DNA of 64,000 nucleotides from Cetobacterium ceti (lineage in GTDB: Bacteria; Fusobacteriota; Fusobacteriia; Fusobacteriales; Fusobacteriaceae), in NCBI RefSeq assembly GCF_900167275.1, contig NZ_FUWX01000005.1, positions 248,001 through 312,000 of the forward strand, given 5' to 3'. The first letter of the stretch is position 1; every line of letters starts with the position of its first letter. The notes beneath the pieces were generated by a model. It worked only from the letters and a program-made list of their open reading frames with translations. It searched no databases and was not told where the DNA came from. Made by a program: the position numbers and the translations under genes. This document shows positions 43,755 through 51,686 of the stretch, piece after piece.

Positions 43755-45194
43755 TTATAAACTATAATAATTTTTTATTATTTTAACAAATACTTTTTTA
43801 ATATCTTTTTTTCTTTCTTCTGGTCCATAAATATAAAAATCTATCGTTCCCATTTTTTTATAATCTTTTTGAGGTAAAATATTCCAAAGAGACTTTTCTT
43901 TCCCATCCACTGTCACCAAAATATTTCCTTTTATTTTATGATTTTCATATTTAGTTGAACTTGGAATTATGAATAATTCTCCATTTTTAATTCCTAATTC
44001 CTCTCTCATCTCTCCTAGAATTTTATCTCGTAATCCTCTATTTTTTTCTTCAACTAACTCTTTTTTTACCTTCTCTATTAAGTCATCATCCTCTATTTCA
44101 TTTTCCATAAAACTATTATACTCATATACAGTTTTCCATACAGGTTTTAAAAATTTTCTTCCATATAATTGAGGTAATACATTTTGAATATAATCTCTTA
44201 TGTCCTCTTTTAATAAAAATTTTCTATATTTATCATTTAATAAATTTTCTATATCTCCATCTGTTATTAGAGTTTTTGTTATTGCTTCACAGGAAAAATA
44301 ATCTTGCCAATTAATTTCTCCCTTTAAAAACCTTATAATTTCCTCTGTTATATAATTTGTGTAAAGAGGTATATAGTGATTATAAACCCATACATATAGG
44401 TCATCTCTAGAGTCTACTAAGGATTGCAAAGCTGATATTCCCTCTGGTTTAAAAGAAATCTTATGATTTTTTATATAAATTGAATTTATTAATTTCTTTA
44501 CATCTATTTTAGCCGCAGGATATCCACACATATAATTATCTCTCATTAAACTATCTAGTTTTTGCATATCAAATGTTTTTCCATTTAAAAGTTCTATAAA
44601 GATATTTTTACACCAATAGTTCTTATCCTCTTCACTTTTTATATATTTATTTCCTATTACCATTCTTAAAATAAATTCCAGGTCAATATATTTATTACTT
44701 CGTATGATTTTATACATCTTACTAAGTATAAAGTAACATGTCATTCTTTCCTTTAAAGTACCATATTCATTGTTAAATATACTTTCATAATTCAATAAAA
44801 GTTCATCACATTTTATCTTCAAATAGTTCCCTATTTCTTCCTTATTATAAAAAGAATTACCAATATTTGATAGAGGTGCTTCTCCTAATTCGTGAAGTAA
44901 AGATGCTATTTTAAAATTATCCCTATAATAATCTTTTTCTTTTAAATCATTAATAAAACTTCGTTCCTTTTCAAAGGATTCCTCTATCCCCTCATAAAAA
45001 ACCATGCTCAGTTTCATTATTCCTAAAGCATGTTCAAATCTACTGTGATTTCCCGATGGAAATAAATAATTTGATGTCAATTGTCTTATCCTTCTAAGTC
45101 TTTGAAATTCAGGAGTATCAATAATATTTAAACACTCATTATCTAGTTCTATATAATCATGTACTAAATCCTTTATAATTTTTGATTTTTCCAT
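43755..45194 (-). CDS. SAMHD1-like HD-domain protein with altered metal-site residues
   Basis: A 479-residue cytoplasmic protein. The N-terminal 230 residues follow the dNTPase/SAMHD1 HD fold: TPEFQRLRRIRQL (about 27-39), GNHSRFEHALG (R52, H55) and the late DMQKLDSLMRDN (fourth metal ligand Asp). The central HD motif reads HELGEAPLSN (101-110) where relatives read HDLGHGPFSH: Asp is Glu, and both following His are replaced. The protein may therefore bind metal differently or be inactive. The C-terminal half is not recognised. Single gene, divergent from the Met/His-rich protein gene, with a 14-base palindrome upstream. Confidence 0.82.
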   Translation of the reverse strand: MEKSKIIKDLVHDYIELDNECLNIIDTPEFQRLRRIRQLTSNYLFPSGNHSRFEHALGIMKLSMVFYEGIEESFEKERSFINDLKEKDYYRDNFKIASLLHELGEAPLSNIGNSFYNKEEIGNYLKIKCDELLLNYESIFNNEYGTLKERMTCYFILSKMYKIIRSNKYIDLEFILRMVIGNKYIKSEEDKNYWCKNIFIELLNGKTFDMQKLDSLMRDNYMCGYPAAKIDVKKLINSIYIKNHKISFKPEGISALQSLVDSRDDLYVWVYNHYIPLYTNYITEEIIRFLKGEINWQDYFSCEAITKTLITDGDIENLLNDKYRKFLLKEDIRDYIQNVLPQLYGRKFLKPVWKTVYEYNSFMENEIEDDDLIEKVKKELVEEKNRGLRDKILGEMREELGIKNGELFIIPSSTKYENHKIKGNILVTVDGKEKSLWNILPQKDYKKMGTIDFYIYGPEERKKDIKKVFVKIIKNYYSL

Positions 45195-45219
45195 AAACTC
45201 TCCCTCCTATATTTGTTAA

Positions 45220-45233
45220 AAAGTATATACTTT
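45220..45233. promoter_or_regulatory. 14-base perfect palindrome upstream of the HD gene
   Basis: AAAGTATATACTTT lies about 26 bases before the HD gene start, within the divergent intergenic region. It could be an operator; in such AT-rich DNA chance occurrence is possible. Confidence 0.3.
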
Positions 45234-45324
45234 AAGATTAAAATAAACCTTTTAATTTAAAGGAGAATAATTTTTCCAGTGTATATATATTCTTAAGGTT
45301 AATTTTGATTTTAGGAGGTATTTT

Positions 45325-45645
45325 ATGAAAAAACTTTTGTTATGTTCTTTTATTTCTATGAGTATTGTTGCTCTAGCAGCACACAATTCTCCTGCAAGAG
45401 ATAATGTTAATGTTTCTCATTTTGGGTTACATTCTATGTCTGATATGAGTAGTGCTATGATGGAAGAGGAAAAAGAATTTGAAAATACTATGATGAAGTA
45501 TCATAAGGAGTTAGATGAAGAATTATCTAAAAAAAATCCTGATATGAAAAAGATTAGAGATATTCATTCAAGAATGAAAGATTTACAAGCTCATCACTAT
45601 GCTAAAATGACCCATAGAGCAGATCATAATAATTCTAAAAAATAA
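45325..45645 (+). CDS. Small Met/His-rich exported helical protein (Spy/CnrX-like)
   Basis: A 106-residue protein with signal peptide (MKKLLLCSFISMSIVALAA, cleavage about 19). The mature part has a Met/His-rich segment (VSHFGLHSMSDMSSAMM) followed by a helical hairpin pattern (EFENTMMKYHKELDEELSKK, then DMKKIRDIHSRMKDLQAHHY) and a His-rich tail. The pattern resembles Spy/ZraP/CnrX periplasmic proteins, which act as chaperones or metal sensors; a metal-buffering role is inferred from composition only. Ribosome site TTAGGAGG; ends at a perfect bidirectional terminator. Confidence 0.75.
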   Translation: MKKLLLCSFISMSIVALAAHNSPARDNVNVSHFGLHSMSDMSSAMMEEEKEFENTMMKYHKELDEELSKKNPDMKKIRDIHSRMKDLQAHHYAKMTHRADHNNSKK

Positions 45646-45648
45646 GAA

Positions 45649-45679
45649 AAAAAGGCGAATGTATATACATTCGCCTTTT
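45649..45679. terminator. Bidirectional terminator between the small exported protein and rpsI
   Basis: Perfect palindromic stem AAAAGGCGAATG/CATTCGCCTTTT, serving two convergent genes. Confidence 0.92.
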
Positions 45680-45699
45680 CCAATAAACAAGTACTCCAA

Positions 45700-46098
45700 T
45701 TATCTTTTTGAGAATTGAGGTGATCTTCTTGCTTTTTTCTTTCCGTATTTCTTTCTTTCTACCATTCTTGAGTCTCTTGTTAAGAATCCAGCTTCTCTTA
45801 AAGCTTTCTTTAAAGTCTCATCAGAAAGTAATAAAGCTCTAGCAACACCGTGTCTGATAGCTCCAGCTTGTCCAGCTTGTCCTCCACCAAATACGTTTAC
45901 TTTTACTTCAAACTTATCTAAAGTTTCAGTTAAAGCTAATGGTTGCTCAACTATTTTAGAAAGAAGTTCTCTTCCTCCAAAATAATCTGCCATAGTCTTT
46001 CCATTTATTTCGATTCCTTGTCCTCCAGGGATAAGTCTTACTCTTGCTACTGAAGTTTTTCTTCTACCAGTTCCTCTATATTGAATCATTTCTGCCAC
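45700..46098 (-). CDS. rpsI: 30S ribosomal protein S9
   Basis: S9 with [16 protein letters not shown] at the N-terminus, [19 protein letters not shown] in the middle and the basic tail [10 protein letters not shown]. An ATG at 46104 lies only one base from the AGGAGGG (46112-46106), whereas GTG at 46098 has 7-base spacing and gives [11 protein letters not shown], so GTG is taken as the start. Downstream partner of rplM. Confidence 0.97.
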   Translation of the reverse strand: MAEMIQYRGTGRRKTSVARVRLIPGGQGIEINGKTMADYFGGRELLSKIVEQPLALTETLDKFEVKVNVFGGGQAGQAGAIRHGVARALLLSDETLKKALREAGFLTRDSRMVERKKYGKKKARRSPQFSKR

Positions 46099-46115
46099 TG
46101 TCATTCCCTCCTAAA

Positions 46116-46550
46116 TTATAATTCTACCTTTGTAGGTTTTTGAGCTGTATGAGCATGCTCTGCTCCAACAAATATTCTTAATCTAGTTAATTGCTCTCTT
46201 CCTAATCTGTTCTTTGGAAGCATTCTTTTAACAGCTAGCATTAAAGCTTCTTTAGGATTTTTAGCCATAACTTCTTCAAGTCTTCTTTCTCTTAATCCAC
46301 CTGGGAATCCTGAGTGGTTGTAGTAGATCTTGTCAGTTAATTTCTTTCCAGTTACTACCATTTTCTCAATGTTAGTTACTACTACGAAGTCTCCTCCGTC
46401 GATATGTGGAGTATAAGATACTTTATCTTTACCCATTAATTTAACAGCGATATCAGCTGCTAATCTTCCTAATACTTTTCCTTCTGCGTCGTAGTGGTTC
46501 CAGTTTCTAACTACGTCCTCTTTTCTTTGCATTACAGTGTACTTTTTCAC
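46116..46550 (-). CDS. rplM: 50S ribosomal protein L13
   Basis: 144-residue L13 (GRLAADIAVKLMGKDKVSYTPHIDGGDFVVV). It starts at a GTG after CGAGGAGG. The rplM-rpsI pair has a perfect consensus promoter and a leader of about 80 bases. Confidence 0.98.
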   Translation of the reverse strand: MKKYTVMQRKEDVVRNWNHYDAEGKVLGRLAADIAVKLMGKDKVSYTPHIDGGDFVVVTNIEKMVVTGKKLTDKIYYNHSGFPGGLRERRLEEVMAKNPKEALMLAVKRMLPKNRLGREQLTRLRIFVGAEHAHTAQKPTKVEL

Positions 46551-46629
46551 GTTTTTCCTCCTCGAAATGGTTATACTAAATTGAGTTAATATAACGCAAC
46601 GGTCTCCTTGTGGGAAAGGATTATTATAC
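46551..46629 (-). promoter_or_regulatory. Transcribed leader of rplM-rpsI
   Basis: About 80 untranslated bases between the inferred transcription start and rplM, including a GC-richer core around 46591-46615 (minus strand CCTTTCCCACAAGGAGACCG) that stands out from its AT-rich surroundings. L13 leaders with autoregulatory structure are known in Firmicutes; whether this is one cannot be settled by eye. Confidence 0.4.
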
Positions 46630-46635
46630 CTAACA

Positions 46636-46664
46636 ATTATATAGTTTTTTATCTATTCTGTCAA
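46636..46664 (-). promoter_or_regulatory. Consensus sigma-70 promoter of rplM-rpsI
   Basis: Minus strand TTGACA (46664-46659), 17-bp spacer (46658-46642), TATAAT (46641-46636): both boxes exactly match consensus, fitting a ribosomal protein operon. Confidence 0.92.
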
Positions 46665-46689
46665 CGTATTTTTCATCCTAAAGAGAAAA

Positions 46690-46720
46690 TAAAAAGTCCT
46701 ATTTACATAGGACCTTTTTT
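46690..46720 (-). terminator. Intrinsic terminator after the gene at 46726
   Basis: Stem GTCCTAT/ATAGGAC with T-tract on the minus strand. Confidence 0.85.
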
Positions 46721-46725
46721 TAAAT

Positions 46726-47400
46726 TTACTTATTTTCCTCTTGATTTTCTTCTTTAGGAATAGGATTACCAAACATCCATTCTATTTGTCTTCTCACTCC
46801 TACCAACTCATAAGTTTCTCCATCAATTTCTATAACATCGCTTTCAGGTATTGCTATATATCCCTCTTCTAATATATCATTTTTATCTAAATTATATTGA
46901 AGTTTTATTGGTTTTTGTGCTCCAAAAGGTTGGAATTCAGTTTTTACACTTTTTATAACCTCTTCTCCCTTTAAAATTTCCTCTACCATTTCATCTGTTA
47001 AAGGTCTTTGAGGTGGATAATCAGCTATAAATAAAGTCTCAGTTTGTATAAACTTAACATCCTCTCCCATTTTCTCAAATATATCTAATGTATAATGTCC
47101 TCTTTTCTTTATTAAGAACTTTTCAATATCTACTATTTTCTTTCCTACTCCAAATGGATCTACCATTGGCATAAATTCACCCTTAGTTATTAAATCATCA
47201 TCTGGACCATTTAATCTAACTTCAAATACAGTTGGTTTCTCTATTCCTTCAAATGTTAAAACTATAGAAAGATTCATCATTGGAAATGGAAACATAGGTT
47301 GAATTAAATTATCAAAAGCTCCTAATATATCCACAGCTCCACCAATTTGCTGATTCATTTGTGCCTTGTGAGCAACTATTGCACTTTTTAACTTTGCCAT
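46726..47400 (-). CDS. Conserved hypothetical protein, soluble, beta-rich
   Basis: A 224-residue protein without signal peptide or membrane segment. The middle has FEGIEKPTVFEVRLNGPDDDLITKGEF, read here as a beta sandwich-like part, then KRGHYTLDIFEKMGEDVKFI; the tail (PKEENQEENK) is acidic and disordered. I recognise no catalytic motif; it may belong to a DUF6941-like family of unknown function, low certainty. Ribosome site GAGGGGG; follows the small HD gene by 35 bases. Confidence 0.7.
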   Translation of the reverse strand: MAKLKSAIVAHKAQMNQQIGGAVDILGAFDNLIQPMFPFPMMNLSIVLTFEGIEKPTVFEVRLNGPDDDLITKGEFMPMVDPFGVGKKIVDIEKFLIKKRGHYTLDIFEKMGEDVKFIQTETLFIADYPPQRPLTDEMVEEILKGEEVIKSVKTEFQPFGAQKPIKLQYNLDKNDILEEGYIAIPESDVIEIDGETYELVGVRRQIEWMFGNPIPKEENQEENK

Positions 47401-47435
47401 TTTATCCCCCTCTTTATATGTATTTCTTAAACCAA

Positions 47436-48014
47436 TTATATAGTATCTCTCTTTTTTTGTAAATTATAAAGTTCTCTAACTTTATCTATACTTTCTAATT
47501 CCTCTTTATTATTTTTATAACCTCTTCCTAATACATCACATTTATACAATAATAATAGATTATTTATATTTACTTTTTTACTTAATTCTTTTACAGATTT
47601 TTCATTTATATTTTTTTCTAGCATTAATTTTAAAATTTCTTCATGATATAAAATCAAATCTTCTATTTCTTTTTCTTCATTCTTATTTAAATATAATTTA
47701 GATTTATTTTTTTTAAAAATCTCTAAAGATTTCTCCCCATGATTTTTAAAATTAGGATACGTTTCTCTCTTTCCACAATCATGATATAAAATACTCCAAA
47801 ATATAATTTTATTTCTCTCCTCTTTTTTTAAAACTTCCAACATCATAGAAATATGGATTAATACATCTCCTTCAGGATGAAATATTTTATCTTGAATAAT
47901 ATCTTTTAAAGAATAAATTTCATAAAATTCATTTTGGAACTCTTTTTTACTTAATTCACCCTTTAAATCTTCATTATCTAAATATTTTTTTACTAATCTT
48001 TCAATAAATTTCAT
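47436..48014 (-). CDS. HD-domain phosphohydrolase
   Basis: A 192-residue cytoplasmic protein with an intact HD core: HPEGDVLIHISMMLEVL (first His), FWSILYHDCGKRETYP (HD, about 81-82) and the later His in FKNHGEKSLEIF and DLILYHEEILKL. The H..HD..H..D pattern resembles tRNA nucleotidyltransferase-type and other small HD hydrolases. Substrate unknown. The first ATG of the frame (48026) lacks a ribosome site, whereas GGAGATAATT precedes ATG 48014. Confidence 0.8.
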   Translation of the reverse strand: MKFIERLVKKYLDNEDLKGELSKKEFQNEFYEIYSLKDIIQDKIFHPEGDVLIHISMMLEVLKKEERNKIIFWSILYHDCGKRETYPNFKNHGEKSLEIFKKNKSKLYLNKNEEKEIEDLILYHEEILKLMLEKNINEKSVKELSKKVNINNLLLLYKCDVLGRGYKNNKEELESIDKVRELYNLQKKRDTI

Positions 48015-48092
48015 AATTATCTCCATTTTTTTAAAGGATTCTTTTTTTTTTTGTGAATATACTTTTCAACAATATATTAAGGAGGGATTTGT

Positions 48093-48242
48093 ATGAAAAA
48101 AATATGTTTATTTGTACTAATGTTTGCTACACTTTTATTATCTGCATGTTCATCAACTTCTGATGTTAATGGTTCTGTTCCCTTAGATCCAAACTCTCAT
48201 ACAGTAAATAATTTTGTTGAGGGTACTCAAGCTGAAGAATAA
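48093..48242 (+). CDS. Small lipoprotein (49 residues)
   Basis: A short gene: MKKICLFVLMFATLLLSAC is a lipoprotein signal peptide with lipobox LSAC (Cys 19), leaving a 31-residue mature peptide (CSSTSDVNGSVPLDPNSHT, then VNNFVEGTQAEE). AAGGAGGG precedes the ATG with good spacing and a hairpin terminator follows directly. Resembles small entericidin/VirB7-like lipoproteins in size only; no family assigned. Confidence 0.8.
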   Translation: MKKICLFVLMFATLLLSACSSTSDVNGSVPLDPNSHTVNNFVEGTQAEE

Positions 48243-48244
48243 AT

Positions 48245-48267
48245 AAAAGCGCCCATGGGCGTTTTTA
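48245..48267. terminator. Terminator shared by the small lipoprotein gene and phoR
   Basis: GC hairpin CGCC-CATG-GGCG with A/T flanks giving T-tracts on both strands; lies between convergent genes and includes the phoR stop codon. Confidence 0.82.
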
Positions 48268-49983
48268 TTTTGGAATTGTTATTGTAAAAATAGTTCCTTT
48301 ATTCTCTCTAGAAACTATTTTTATCTCCCCCTTATAATTATCTATAATCTCTTTCACTATGGATAATCCTAACCCTGTTCCTGCCACATTACTTGTTCTA
48401 GCTTTATCTATCCTATAAAATCTCTCAAAAATTTTATCTATTTTATTTTTTTCTATTCCTAATCCATTATCCTTTATAATAAATTTATAAGTATTTTTCA
48501 TTTCATAAAGATTTACTATAACTTCTGGAATTTTACTACTATTATAAATAAATCCATTTTCTATTAAATTTTTTAAAACCATCAATATTTTTTCATAATC
48601 TATTTTAATATAATTATCCTTAGATAATATTTCAAAATTAAATTCTAATTTTCCATTTTTCTTATTAACTATTCCATCTACTTCTTCTCTCAATTGCTTT
48701 TCTAACTTTTCTATTCCAATGGGTCCTATATTTAAAATCTTTAAACTTTCCGCCTTTGTCATATTTAAAAAATCTAAAATTATATTTTCCATTTTTTCTA
48801 TATTTCTTTCAACAGTATTTAAAAAATTATTTCTTAAAGATTCTGGTGCATCTTTTAAAGCTATTAAATATCCCTTTATATTGGTAAGGGGTGTTTTTAG
48901 TTCATGGCTAATATTACTAATAAATTTCCTTTGTATTTCAGCACTTTCCCTTGAGATAGTTATATCTTTAATAGTAACTAAATATTCCCTGTTATAATTT
49001 AATTTTTTTATACTTATTAAAAAATATTTTTTCAAATCTTGAATATATATTTCTTCCCTATAATCATTTTGATTATTTTGAGCTTTTTTTATTACTTCTA
49101 TAATCTCTATATATTTTATTCCCTGAATACAATTGTACTTACTTTTTTCAAATAAATATAATAGATTATTATTTCTAACTGTAAATTTAAAGTTTTCATC
49201 TAACAAAATAATAGCGCTTTCTACTCCATCTATTATTTTTTCTAGAACCTCCTTTTCACGAGCTAGCCTTTCAATATTTTTAATATTTTCCTCTTGCCAC
49301 TCCTTTACAACTCTCCAAAATTGTAAAATCCATTGATCATCTCCCAAATAAACCTCTTTTTTATCCTGACCACTTTCTAAAAAAGTTTTTATTCTTGTTA
49401 GTTTTCTATACATATCTCTTTTTAAATAATTTTTATAAAAAAAATGTATCATAAAATTTAAAGCCATAAAAAATATTACTTCAAAATATAATATATTTTG
49501 AAGTTCCCTATTATATTCCCCATAATTTTGAGAAACTCTAATAATTATATCCTGACCACTTTTATTTTTATCAATTTTAGAATAATAAGCCATAAGAGTA
49601 TTTAAAGTTGAACTCTCTCTAATTATAAAAAATTCTTTTTTATTTTTAAGTTCTTTTATTTCATTTCGCTCTCCATGATTTTCTAACCTCTCTTGGTATT
49701 TTTGAGAATCATATATAACTTTTCCATTTAAAGAAATTATATTAAATCTTGTTTTTAAATCTTTAAAAACTTTTTGATATTCATTTTCTCCATAGTCTTC
49801 AACCATTTCCCCTATAATTAAAGCATCCTCTTTTAAAAACTCTTTAATTTGTTTTTCATATAAAGATGACAGATACCTCATATTAGAAAATATAAATATC
49901 CCTTCTAAAAATATTATAGAAAAAATAGCTATTATCTCTTTTCTTCTAATCTGTACCCAACTCCTTTTACTGTTTTTATACAC
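48265..49983 (-). CDS. phoR: PhoR-type sensor histidine kinase
   Basis: A 572-residue membrane kinase: first helix about 14-32, extracytoplasmic region to about 155, second helix about 158-176, a PAS-like region (EKIIDGVESAIILLDENFKF, about 250-270), HisKA with phosphoacceptor His in ISNISHELKTPLTN (about 358), and HATPase motifs NLIENGFIYNS, DNGLGIEKNK and GTGLGLSIVKEI. It responds to phosphate through the Pst/PhoU system encoded next door. The frame opens with GTG at 49983, overlapping phoB by 52 bases and without a clear ribosome site, so the exact start is uncertain. Confidence 0.92.
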   Translation of the reverse strand: MYKNSKRSWVQIRRKEIIAIFSIIFLEGIFIFSNMRYLSSLYEKQIKEFLKEDALIIGEMVEDYGENEYQKVFKDLKTRFNIISLNGKVIYDSQKYQERLENHGERNEIKELKNKKEFFIIRESSTLNTLMAYYSKIDKNKSGQDIIIRVSQNYGEYNRELQNILYFEVIFFMALNFMIHFFYKNYLKRDMYRKLTRIKTFLESGQDKKEVYLGDDQWILQFWRVVKEWQEENIKNIERLAREKEVLEKIIDGVESAIILLDENFKFTVRNNNLLYLFEKSKYNCIQGIKYIEIIEVIKKAQNNQNDYREEIYIQDLKKYFLISIKKLNYNREYLVTIKDITISRESAEIQRKFISNISHELKTPLTNIKGYLIALKDAPESLRNNFLNTVERNIEKMENIILDFLNMTKAESLKILNIGPIGIEKLEKQLREEVDGIVNKKNGKLEFNFEILSKDNYIKIDYEKILMVLKNLIENGFIYNSSKIPEVIVNLYEMKNTYKFIIKDNGLGIEKNKIDKIFERFYRIDKARTSNVAGTGLGLSIVKEIIDNYKGEIKIVSRENKGTIFTITIPK

Positions 49984-50612
49984 TCAGACAATATAGGTAG
50001 TTTTTCTCTCAATTTAGAAATATAAACATCTACAGTTCTATCTCCACTATAATAATTACTATCCCACACTCTATCTAATATTTTCTCTCTAGTTACAACT
50101 AATCCTACATTATTTATTAAAAGGTTTAATAAATCAAACTCCTTTTTAGAAAGTTCTATTTCATTTTTTTCATAAAAAACCTTATGTTTTTTTTCATCTA
50201 CAACTATATTTAAGAATTTACTCTCACTTTTCTCTTCTTTTTTTATCTCTTTAATAGCTAAAAGCTTTTTTCCCCTTAAAACTAATTCCCTTGGATCAAA
50301 GGGCTTTTTCATATAATCATCTGCCCCAACTTCTAATCCTTCTAAAACATCTTCTATTTCTGTTTTAGCTGTTAACATAATTATTTTAGGATTTCCATAT
50401 TCACCCATACTTCTTACTATCTTTGTAAAGTTTTTCCCATCTATTCCAGGAAGCATTAAATCCAGTATGATTAAATCATGTTTTTCTTCCTTTAATTTCT
50501 TTAATCCATCAAGACCATTATCCACCCCATGAACTTCATAGCCCTCTTTTATGAAAAAATAACTAATCAGCCCCTGTATCTCTAAATCATCTTCCACAAC
50601 CAATATTTTCAT
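49932..50612 (-). CDS. phoB: PhoB-type response regulator
   Basis: A 226-residue OmpR/PhoB-family regulator. The receiver domain has EDD (about 7-9), phosphoacceptor Asp in LIILDLMLPGIDG (about 51), Thr in LTAKT and Lys in YMKKPFDPREL; a winged-helix DNA-binding domain follows (RTVDVYISKLREKL, VKGVGYRLE). It is expected to bind the PHO boxes at 51579-51640. Lies 58 bases after pstS on the same strand. Confidence 0.95.
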   Translation of the reverse strand: MKILVVEDDLEIQGLISYFFIKEGYEVHGVDNGLDGLKKLKEEKHDLIILDLMLPGIDGKNFTKIVRSMGEYGNPKIIMLTAKTEIEDVLEGLEVGADDYMKKPFDPRELVLRGKKLLAIKEIKKEEKSESKFLNIVVDEKKHKVFYEKNEIELSKKEFDLLNLLINNVGLVVTREKILDRVWDSNYYSGDRTVDVYISKLREKLPILSECIKTVKGVGYRLEEKR

Positions 50613-50669
50613 AAAATCTCTCCCTTCATTCCATTAACCTAATCATAGCACAAAAAAAGAAAAAAGTAC

Positions 50670-51506
50670 CTAGTTTATAGGTACAAATCCCTCCTCTTTT
50701 ACTATCTCTTGGCCATCTTTAGAAAGAGCATAATTTACCAATCCATTAACTGTTTTATTATCCTCTTTTTTTACATACCAATATATTTCCCTAGCAATTG
50801 GATATTTTTTGCTACTTACATTAGAAACATTTGGTTCTATATTGTCTACATTAATGGATTTTACATTTTTATCCACATATCCCATTCCTATATATCCTAT
50901 GGCATTGACATTTGTTTCAACTTCCTGTTTAATAGCTTCATTTGATGGCATATATAAAGTTTTAATTCCATACTCCTCTGTTCCTTTAGGATTATTATTT
51001 CTCACAATGTGTTCCTTAAAAAATTCATGTGTTCCTGAAGATGAATCCCTTGATAAAACAACTATTGGAGCATCATTTCCTCCTATTTCCTTCCAGTTAG
51101 TAATCTCTCCTCTAAATATTTTCCCTAAATCCTTAGAAGAAATATTTTTAACAGGATTATTTTTATTTTCAATTATAGTTATTCCATCAAATCCTATTAC
51201 AACCTCTTTAATATCTATTCCCTTTTCCTTAGCCATTTCTATCTCTTTTGATTTTATATTTCTAGATGCCATTCCTATATCTCCAGTTCCATTTATAAGG
51301 GAAGCTATTCCTACACCTGATCCTCCTCCTGTAACTGCTATTCTTGCATCTTTATTTTCTAACATATATTCTTCAGCTAAATATTGAGAAACATTTAATA
51401 TTGTATCTGACCCTTTCATCTGTACTACTCTAGAAGCCATTGCCGATTTACTAAGTCCAAATCCACCAACTAATAACATCAGTCCCATTGCTAAAGCTTT
51501 TTTCAT
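50670..51506 (-). CDS. pstS: Phosphate ABC transporter substrate-binding protein
   Basis: A 278-residue periplasmic protein: signal peptide about 1-24 (MGLMLLVGGFGLSKSAMAS), then the PstS binding loops MKGSDTILNV, GGGSGVGIASLINGTGDIGMASR and SRDSSSGTHEFF, which contact phosphate. No lipobox is seen. It is transcribed divergently from pstC-pstA-pstB-phoU and toward phoB-phoR, an uncommon split of the pst operon. Confidence 0.96.
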   Translation of the reverse strand: MKKALAMGLMLLVGGFGLSKSAMASRVVQMKGSDTILNVSQYLAEEYMLENKDARIAVTGGGSGVGIASLINGTGDIGMASRNIKSKEIEMAKEKGIDIKEVVIGFDGITIIENKNNPVKNISSKDLGKIFRGEITNWKEIGGNDAPIVVLSRDSSSGTHEFFKEHIVRNNNPKGTEEYGIKTLYMPSNEAIKQEVETNVNAIGYIGMGYVDKNVKSINVDNIEPNVSNVSSKKYPIAREIYWYVKKEDNKTVNGLVNYALSKDGQEIVKEEGFVPIN

Positions 51507-51578
51507 AAGTTCCTCCTAATTTTTAATTTTCTTATGCTCTAACTATAATCTATTTCTGTTAATAGGCAATTAATTACA

Positions 51579-51595
51579 TGTAAAAGTTTTGTAAA
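51579..51595 (-). promoter_or_regulatory. Candidate PHO box facing pstS
   Basis: Two TTTACA elements on the minus strand (51595-51590 and 51584-51579) exactly 11 bp apart, the helical-turn spacing of PhoB/PhoP sites. Confidence 0.72.
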
Positions 51596-51601
51596 TTTTT
51601 T

Positions 51602-51640
51602 TTTACACTATTTTTACATTGGATTAATATCTCCTTTACA
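51602..51640 (+). promoter_or_regulatory. Candidate PHO box facing pstC
   Basis: TTTACA elements on the plus strand at 51602-51607, 51613-51618 and 51635-51640, spaced 11 and 22 bp (all on one helical phase), upstream of pstC. Confidence 0.72.
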
Positions 51641-51686
51641 CATTTCATATATTCTATATGTAGAAAGAAATTTAGGAGGAGTATAG

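Noticed and set aside
48051-48078. TTGTGA-16-TATATT as a promoter for the small lipoprotein gene
   Set aside because: The transcription start it implies would fall inside or past the ribosome site, leaving it untranscribed; not listed as a promoter.
50809-51387. Plus-strand frame of 192 codons opposite pstS
   Set aside because: Lies wholly antisense to a well-supported pstS and shows no domain; shadow frame.
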